DNA from: Liolophura sinensis
Taxonomy: Eukaryota > Mollusca > Polyplacophora > Chitonida > Chitonidae
Assembly (NCBI RefSeq): GCF_032854445.1
Contig: NC_088303.1
Span: forward strand, 31,503,501-31,567,500
DNA: 64,000 bases
Direction: 5' to 3'
Position numbers and translations under genes: made by a program. The notes beneath the pieces were generated by a model. That model worked only from the letters and a program-made list of their open reading frames with translations, did not search any database and had not been told where the DNA came from. Shown here one piece after another: positions 57,420 through 64,000 of the stretch (the first letter of the stretch is position 1; every line of letters begins with the position of its first letter).

Positions 57420-59190
57420 ACAATATCAGTATAATATACTTTCACGTCTAACCTATATTTCCATCGCAACTTATATCAGTTAAATTTCCCTGTACCTTAT
57501 AATTCTTCTTCAGTAACAGAAATAACTCCGGAACAATATTCATATTTTTTGAAGCCATAACACAGAGTGAAAAGTTAAACTATCATTTTCTCGGTGAATA
57601 CAGACATATTGATATCTATTTATCATCTCACTGCACGTTCAAGCTCTCTCCTTTAAACATTTACTTCAAAAATTCTTCACAAACGAGTGTTAACAATGGT
57701 GAAAACTATACCGTTAATATAGTATACCACGACACGTACCTAAAACAAGTAAATGAAAATCATTTTTCCATAATTAAACAACCTCAATATATCACAGGCA
57801 CTTCTACTGACCCATGCACATTTGCTTGCCAGTACATCTGGTCTAATTTTTAAACAGTGCAGAAAAGTAAAATGTGTCACAGTATATAAGCTAGCCGAAA
57901 ATTTCCAAGCAACCAAGCTTGGTTTACACTTTGCAAAGAATTTCAGGTATGTGAAGTAGTTATTACAACACATAAAACTCCAGTATAATATGTAGAAAGG
58001 GACCTCTACGTCGAGCATTTAAGTTTCTTGCACCAGGTACCCACAACCACGATCCATGCCCGTCAGTTTATTGCTGCTCAAGCTCAAGTCAGAAAACCCA
58101 AACATCTTCATCTCAATGAATTCCTGTGCTGGGACACAATTGAACCTTTCACCGATTTCACTCCTTATAGCGCATGTGTTGCTCACTATATGCTCCCTTA
58201 ACATCACACTTACCACTAGACAAGCATGCCCTTTTGAAACTATTCAATCAGCATTCATCAGTAAATTTTCAGATGTTGGTTTGAATCTCTGTGTGCACAC
58301 TTCAGATAAAGAGAATGCCTGCGTATAAATTAAAATCAGAGAGAGAGTTTTCTGACCACTTCCTTCATCACCCTGACCCCAGTGACCTGGATGCTGTTTA
58401 AGATTTCTGTACAAATTTTGCTAGTGGTAGCAGTAAAGTAAAGAGACGGTAAGGTAACGTAGGCAGCAACGCAGGCGCTGTAAAGAGTACCGTATGCTCA
58501 TTTGTAGTCTTCAGCATGGATGACCAGTATATGTGAACAGTGGTGTGATTCGTCCTCATAGTATCGCGGTTTACTTTGGATATTGATAATTTAAATACAA
58601 ATAACATATGAAGTCCTTAGAGTGATCAGTGCATGCAGTCTACAAATAAAAACCACATAAATTTTATAAAAATGACCACATAAACAAATTCTATCTGTAT
58701 ATAATATAAGATGTATAGATAAAGATATGTTGCGTATTGAGATAAATGCAACCCAACGTCAGAGCAATCTCGGACTTCAAAAACCCTTTGACAAAACTTT
58801 TACTTTGACAAAAACAGCTTCTGTGGTTCAGTCTGCATATCAATCATTTAAACAGAGAACATGAGTCTTTAGAGTAAACAGCCTACAAATAACAACCATG
58901 ACAGTATAATAAAAATCATCACATAAACAAATTCTGTCTGTATATAATTCACGATATGTGGGTATGGAAGTACAAATGACAGAAAGGATATAGGAATAAC
59001 ATGTATAAACATGAAAACGGAATGAATCGTTTTACAACTATCACATTCACGCTGGTTTATGGATAAATAGCGGGTATGCGAAATCTTAACTCTGCTTCAT
59101 CAAATCAACTTGTATTACGTGTGTACTACTTAAACGCAAAAGGAAATCTTGTTTATTCGAGGAAATCACATGTATTTTCCAATACATCGA
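57420..59190. other. No supported gene (57.4-59.2 kb)
   Basis: A + strand frame near 58000-58205 reads about 65 codons with protein-like wording (VRKPKHLHLNEFLCWDTIEP) but has no recognisable domain or splice context. Otherwise AT-rich sequence. Confidence 0.4.
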
Positions 59191-59193
59191 TGG

Positions 59194-59466
59194 ATTTATT
59201 TATTTGATTGATTAGTGTTTTTATGTCGTACTCAAGAATATTTCTCACGAATATGCTGGCGGCCAGCATTATGGTGGGAGGAAAGAGGACGCACTTAACT
59301 CAGGGGAAACAAAAGACCATCCGAAGGTTGCTGGCAGAGCTTCCCACGCTCGGCCGGAGAGGAAGCCAGCATGAGCTGGACTTGAACTCACAGCGACCGC
59401 ATTGATGAGAAACTTCTGGGTCATTACGCTGCGCTAGCGCGCTAACCAACTGGGCCACGGAGGCCC
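59194..59466 (-). mobile_element. SINE family 1, full-length minus-strand copy
   Basis: Runs from TTATTTATTTGATTGATTAG to GCTAACCAACTGGGCCACGG, so both tail and tRNA-like head are present. Confidence 0.8.
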
Positions 59467-59470
59467 TGTG

Positions 59471-59583
59471 AAATAGGCCTATGACTTAATACCAGGATTA
59501 GCTAATACACTTTCGAACAACCGGGTCCTGTACTCAGCTTTCCGTAAAATTCGTAGAGGTCATACTCGTTACCAAAACTGCCG
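59471..59583 (+). mobile_element. Fragment nearly identical to 40617-40726
   Basis: About 105 bp matches the left arm and its flank at 40.6 kb with only a handful of differences (GACTTAATACCAGGATTAGC and onwards). It sits between a full SINE and a SINE head remnant. Confidence 0.6.
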
Positions 59584-59596
59584 AGTGATTGAGGAA

Positions 59597-59631
59597 CGCT
59601 GCCGTGCTAACCACTTCGGCCACGGAGCCCA
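59597..59631 (-). mobile_element. SINE family 1 head remnant
   Basis: GTGCTAACCACTTCGGCCAC then GGAGCCC, head only, just after the 59471-59583 fragment. Confidence 0.5.
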
Positions 59632-60667
59632 CAATACATCTGTGAAGGTGAATGTACTAGCACACCTTTGTTCAACTGTAACTGCATTGTACCAAAATAT
59701 TGAAGGTTTGGCTTTGTTACTCAGATGGTAGTTGATTAAAACAGGAAAAATCCATGCCTTAAATCAGGAGTTAATATGTACTTGCCTGCTTTATCAATAC
59801 TCATCTGGAACTGTTTTATCTTTGGCCGTGTTGCCATTACTCGTTTATCTCGAATTAGTCCGAGATTGATCTGACATTAGGTTTGGCAAACATTTTGTTC
59901 AGCTAAGGATGGTTCCAATGTGGCCGGACAAAATTTTGCCAAATCAAACGTCAGTTCAATCTTGGACTATTGGAACTGATGCAAATTTGTCAGTATTGCC
60001 AGGATGGGTGCTTAATTATCAAGAGCTGACGGTATTGTAAGTACTTGTTAATCGCCTGTGCAACCAATATTCTGAAACATTTTGAGAGACCTATTGGGTG
60101 TAGAGAAATAATTCGCAGTTTTAGGAAGCTTGCATTTTTGGTCACACAAATCATTTTAGCGTTATTTTCAAAATATTTGTGTGAATAAAATCCTTTGAAA
60201 AACTGATCTAGAGGTTAACAAGGTTGATGATTTACAGCCCTAAATCCTAAACAAATTCGACCAGACATATAGAGCATATTTTGGCATATTACAGGCATGT
60301 TACCCGTTATCTGGACAGGTTATTATATAATCTGTGAAATTCATTATGTGCCCCTACCTGCACAATACATTTTATTCAGCAAAGTCAAATGAATTTTTTT
60401 TCCAGATGGCATCAAAAGTTATACGTGTACTTCACTGGTCGAATTTGTTCGGGGTTTAGGGTGTTTTCAAGACTTAGTCCGCCGGAATTTGATATTTGGC
60501 TGCGTTGACAGTAGTTCTAAGAACTTATTTTATAACTGGTAGCGTACTATTCAAGGTTTACCAGGCTTTTCAAGGTTTTCTAGGCCTTGTCCAAAGCCTT
60601 CGATGTAGCCTACACCCATTACAGTTTTGCACTTTTATTTTGGCATTAATACCAACCAAATTTTGAC

Positions 60668-60960
60668 GTCATATGACGACGAAGGAATCCGTAGGGTGTA
60701 AGTGATAAGCCTCGTTGTTGCAGGACAGTTTCCACCGCTCTTTTATCTAATGCTGCTTCACTGAGACGACTTACCGAAGGCAAGTAAGCCGACCCGCCTG
60801 AGCCATCACGGGTCAACCAGTGGTTGCTCTATCCCCTTCATGCTGAACACCAAGCGAGGAAGCTGCAACTTCCTCTTTTTAAGTCTTAGGTGTGACTCGA
60901 CCCAGGACTGATCTTGGATCTACCACTCCCGAAGCCGACACTCTACAAACTCAGCAGCAG
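60668..60960 (-). mobile_element. SINE family 2-type element fragment
   Basis: TCATATGACGACGAAGGAAT, CAGTTTCCACCGCTCTTTTA and GTCAACCAGTGGTTGCTCTA match the element at 38066-38375. The first part is missing. Confidence 0.65.
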
Positions 60961-61315
60961 AGATGGTGAAATATGGTTCATAGATGATCAATGAATACAA
61001 AAACTCTACACCTGGTGACAAAATAAAAATGAAAATGTGTACAGTGTGTCTCACGCTGGATACTGATCATCTTTCAAATGTGGCTCTATGGGTATGGCAC
61101 ATTCAAAACAAAAAGATACAATTTTCAATACATATTAACTTATTGAAAGATGATGAAATATATAAATGATTCACATATTACTAAACACCCAAAAGAAAGC
61201 TATATTTACTCCTACCTATTGAATTACATGTAAATAATAGGCCCCTATTAAATATTTAAAACTGTCACTGTCAGATCTGTTCCTTAGCCTTAAGATATAT
61301 ACAACATATTTACTG

Positions 61316-61490
61316 CATTTATTTGATTGGAGTTTGACTCAGTACTCAAGAATATTTCACTTTATGGTGGGAGGAAACCAGGAAAAACCAGGGCTTAAAA
61401 CCCATGACTATCTGCATGTTACTGACAGACCTTCCCATGTATGATCGAAGAGGAGCAGCATAAGCTGGACTTCAACTCACAGCAATCAAT
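61316..61490 (-). mobile_element. SINE family 1 copy, diverged
   Basis: TTTATTTGATTGGAGTTTGA, then TTATGGTGGGAGGAAACCAG and AGCTGGACTTCAACTCACAG. Confidence 0.65.
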
Positions 61491-61704
61491 ACATGTTTTC
61501 TCCACAACTTATTTACAAGCGACCAACATAGGATCATTTTGATATCTCTTTATTTAACTGTTGTACAAGGAATACTATGTGTTTTCACTATGTCTATTTC
61601 CTGTACCTCTAAGCTTTATAACAGTGTGAAGGAGTTGCCCTGTTGGGGTCTGATTCAAATACATAGGCATATTAAATCACAAAAAGGATTGGATGTCCCA
61701 AAAT

Positions 61705-62285
61705 TGACAAAAACCTATAAAGAAGAAAACAAAAAAATGATGCCAAAATCATCAGAAAGAGCATCAAAAATTATTTGCTAATATGATTTTTGATATTTTT
61801 TTTTTTGAAGAGAAAAGGGTATTTGAAAATATTTTTTGTATGGTGGGTATTTGGGACCAACTTTTGGTATTTATTGTTGTTGCATAATAATGTTCTAAAT
61901 AAGGATGTGATGCTTGTCTAATAAATTTAATTGAAAGTAAATCTGTTGTTTATATTGAAACATATGCATTTAATCTAAGTTATGATAATATTATATTAAT
62001 ATAACCTATTAGAAATATAAAAATGATCCAAATAGAGGTTTAATACATTTGTTAGCTGAAAAGAACAAATTCTCGTGCAAAAATATTTATCAAACCTGTC
62101 TTACATCCTCATTTATGACATTATTTAACAAAGACTATAAATACCAAAAGGTGGTCCCAAATATCCACCATACAAAAATTATTTTCCAGTGTTTTTTTCT
62201 TCTTAAGGAAAAATCGGAAAGAATATTGAAGACCACATTTAGGAATAACTTTTTACACTCTTTCAACTGAGCTTTATGTCATTTT
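61705..62285 (+). mobile_element. Foldback element with long inverted repeats, copy B
   Basis: Same orientation and order as the copy at 8545-9155. It carries AAAAAATGATGCCAAA at the left, GGTGGGTATTTGGGACCAAC in the left arm and GTGGTCCCAAATATCCACCA in the right arm. No coding capacity is apparent. Confidence 0.7.
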
Positions 62286-62581
62286 TATGTTTTATCCACC
62301 TTTAAATGGCCCTAAGGAAGAATAAACAGGATCAAGGGAAATGTGTCACTTGAAAAAAGCTAAACTTAATTATTTACTGACGGCAATTTGGACTGGATTG
62401 TGAAATGCTAAAGCGCCTGTCATATATTTAAAATATAGCATCAACTTTAAACTCACTGAACTAGATGCAGTTGGTAAAATAGTGAACAAGCGCCGACAGG
62501 AAATTAAGAATCCAGCATGTCCAGTGTAACTGGCCAAAACTGACCAGCATCAAAAACAGTTCAGAACCCAATTTCTCACAT

Positions 62582-62806
62582 TATTATTTATTTATTTATT
62601 TGACTGGTGTTTTTTGCCTTAGTCTAGAATATTTCACTTATACGACAGCGGTCAGCATTATGGTGGGTGGAAACCGGGCAGAGCCCAGGGGAAACCCACG
62701 ATCATCTGCAGGTTACTGACAGACCTTCCCATGTACGGCCGGAGAGGAAGCCAGCATGAGCTGGACTTTAACTCACAGCGACCGCATTGGTGAGAGACTC
62801 CTGGCA
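62582..62806 (-). mobile_element. SINE family 1 copy
   Basis: Tail TTATTTATTTATTTGACTGG, body GCCCAGGGGAAACCCACGAT and GGAGAGGAAGCCAGCATGAG, head cut after GGTGAGAGACTCCTGG. Confidence 0.75.
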
Positions 62807-62819
62807 TTATTTATTTAAC

Positions 62820-64000
62820 TGGTGTATATAACATAGCAGGTAGCTACTAAGTTCTGAACTTCTGGCAGATAAAATGCTGACAAAACTGAGACTTAATGAG
62901 CCTGCCAGTGAAAGTAGTGAGTTAGTCTTCATGGCTCGACCAATAATTGACCACCAAAGGTGGGCTGGAGAGGTCTAAGATGGCAAAGAGTTTATACACA
63001 TGACAGAAATGGATTTTCATTGAGGTGGGTCGACTTGTGAGTCACAACGCCCGAGTTTATCTACACGGACTACCCCAGATGGCTATTTTAACGTCTCTCA
63101 ATATACTGAACTGGCGGAGTATGCCCTACATCACACGATATTCCGCAAACGCAGTTGGTTATATAGGATCTAAAATATCCACCTAAATAGGCACGTGACT
63201 ACACCGGGCTGACTTGCTTTCAATTTAAGTACCATGAAGATGGCACATTTTTCAAATAGCTGCAGATAAAAAAACATCCGGAGAAGGTTCATATCATGAT
63301 TATTTACCGGTACAAATGTGCCGGCCATCGATCGAAAGTTGAAAAAAAAAATTCTGTGTGTTGTTGTTGTTTTATCATTTATGTTTCTGAAGTTTTTAGG
63401 CCCTATTTTGCTTCCGACTCTGACCTCGGGCATTACGTGCTGCCTGATCACTGCGTAAAGCCACCGTTTATGCCCAGAAAAATAAGTGAGCTAAAGGTGC
63501 GGTGGTCAACTAGGCAGTGTTCAACAAAGAACGTGACCTCTGCGAGACAGAAAATCACGCACCATTGATAATCCCGACATTGGGCCTTGGTCCAAATCAT
63601 GTATTCTCGTCAAGTCACGCAGTATCACGCGTTACCTGCAATCCAACACTTGTGAGAGAGAACACATGGGTTAAAGTCGTCTGCTGGCAGTAAAAGAGAC
63701 ATGTTTGCAAGGGCGGGTGTTACTTTGTCAAATTCATCTCATCGTCGAATACGAACACTTTGTGCATCACCAGTTATTTGGAGGGAATATGTCTCAGTGT
63801 CATCCTGTGGAAATTGTCAATATTTGCGTTCAAAACTCTCCAGTCGGAGTAAGTCTTTACAACAACAACGCCGCTTTCCTCATTTTTAAAGTTAAGCTAA
63901 GTTCACGATGCCAGTATGTCTGATGTATAGATAATGTGGAAGTTACACTGCTGTTATATTCATTACCTTATACGTCCGAGCATTTAGCAGATAAGGTAGA
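62820..64000. other. No gene seen at the right end
   Basis: Only short frames without domain features; the window ends in unique-looking sequence. Confidence 0.45.

Noticed and set aside
1-64000. CRISPR arrays, bacterial operons, prophage or defence islands
   Set aside because: Repeats are tandem without unique spacers, genes have introns and there are no bacterial features; the window is animal DNA.

Overview
The window is eukaryotic nuclear DNA from an invertebrate animal. Genes are split by GT-AG introns, the non-coding sequence is AT-rich, and retroposons fill much of it. Two tRNA-headed SINE families together with LINE and foldback relics suggest a lophotrochozoan, most likely a mollusc such as a bivalve. 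That placement is inference; no marker gene settles it. There is no operon, CRISPR array, rRNA or plausible functional tRNA.

Two real genes can be assembled, both on the minus strand. (1) About 7.8-17.0 kb: a TNF-receptor-superfamily death receptor. A signal peptide and cysteine-rich repeats lie in two exons, followed by a transmembrane exon and a death domain split over two exons. All resolved junctions agree in phase, but at least one cytoplasmic exon between 9.5 and 13.9 kb was not found. The unresolved intron carries two large minisatellites. (2) 36.8-53.1 kb: a complete nine-exon class C GPCR of the metabotropic glutamate receptor family. Exon lengths sum to 3021 nt (1006 residues plus stop) and every junction is phase-consistent. 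It keeps the residues that hold the alpha-amino and alpha-carboxyl groups of an amino acid but has lost those that hold the glutamate side-chain carboxylate. It is therefore probably an orphan 'mXR-like' amino-acid receptor, the most interesting biology here.

The rest is mobile and repetitive DNA. A decayed L1/Tx1-like LINE lies at 21.9-24.0 kb (+), and a 5'-truncated LINE with RNase H at 27.1-30.1 kb (-). A decayed copy of a multi-copy transposon-associated protein lies near 4.8-5.5 kb. There are about 15 copies of SINE family 1, seven of SINE family 2, one nested insertion, several terminal-inverted-repeat or foldback elements, and several minisatellites. A 200-N assembly gap at 2.9-3.1 kb has an identical 36-bp sequence on both sides. 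The stretches 30.1-36.7, 46.4-52.5 (receptor intron 1) and 57.4-64.0 kb hold no gene that I can support.
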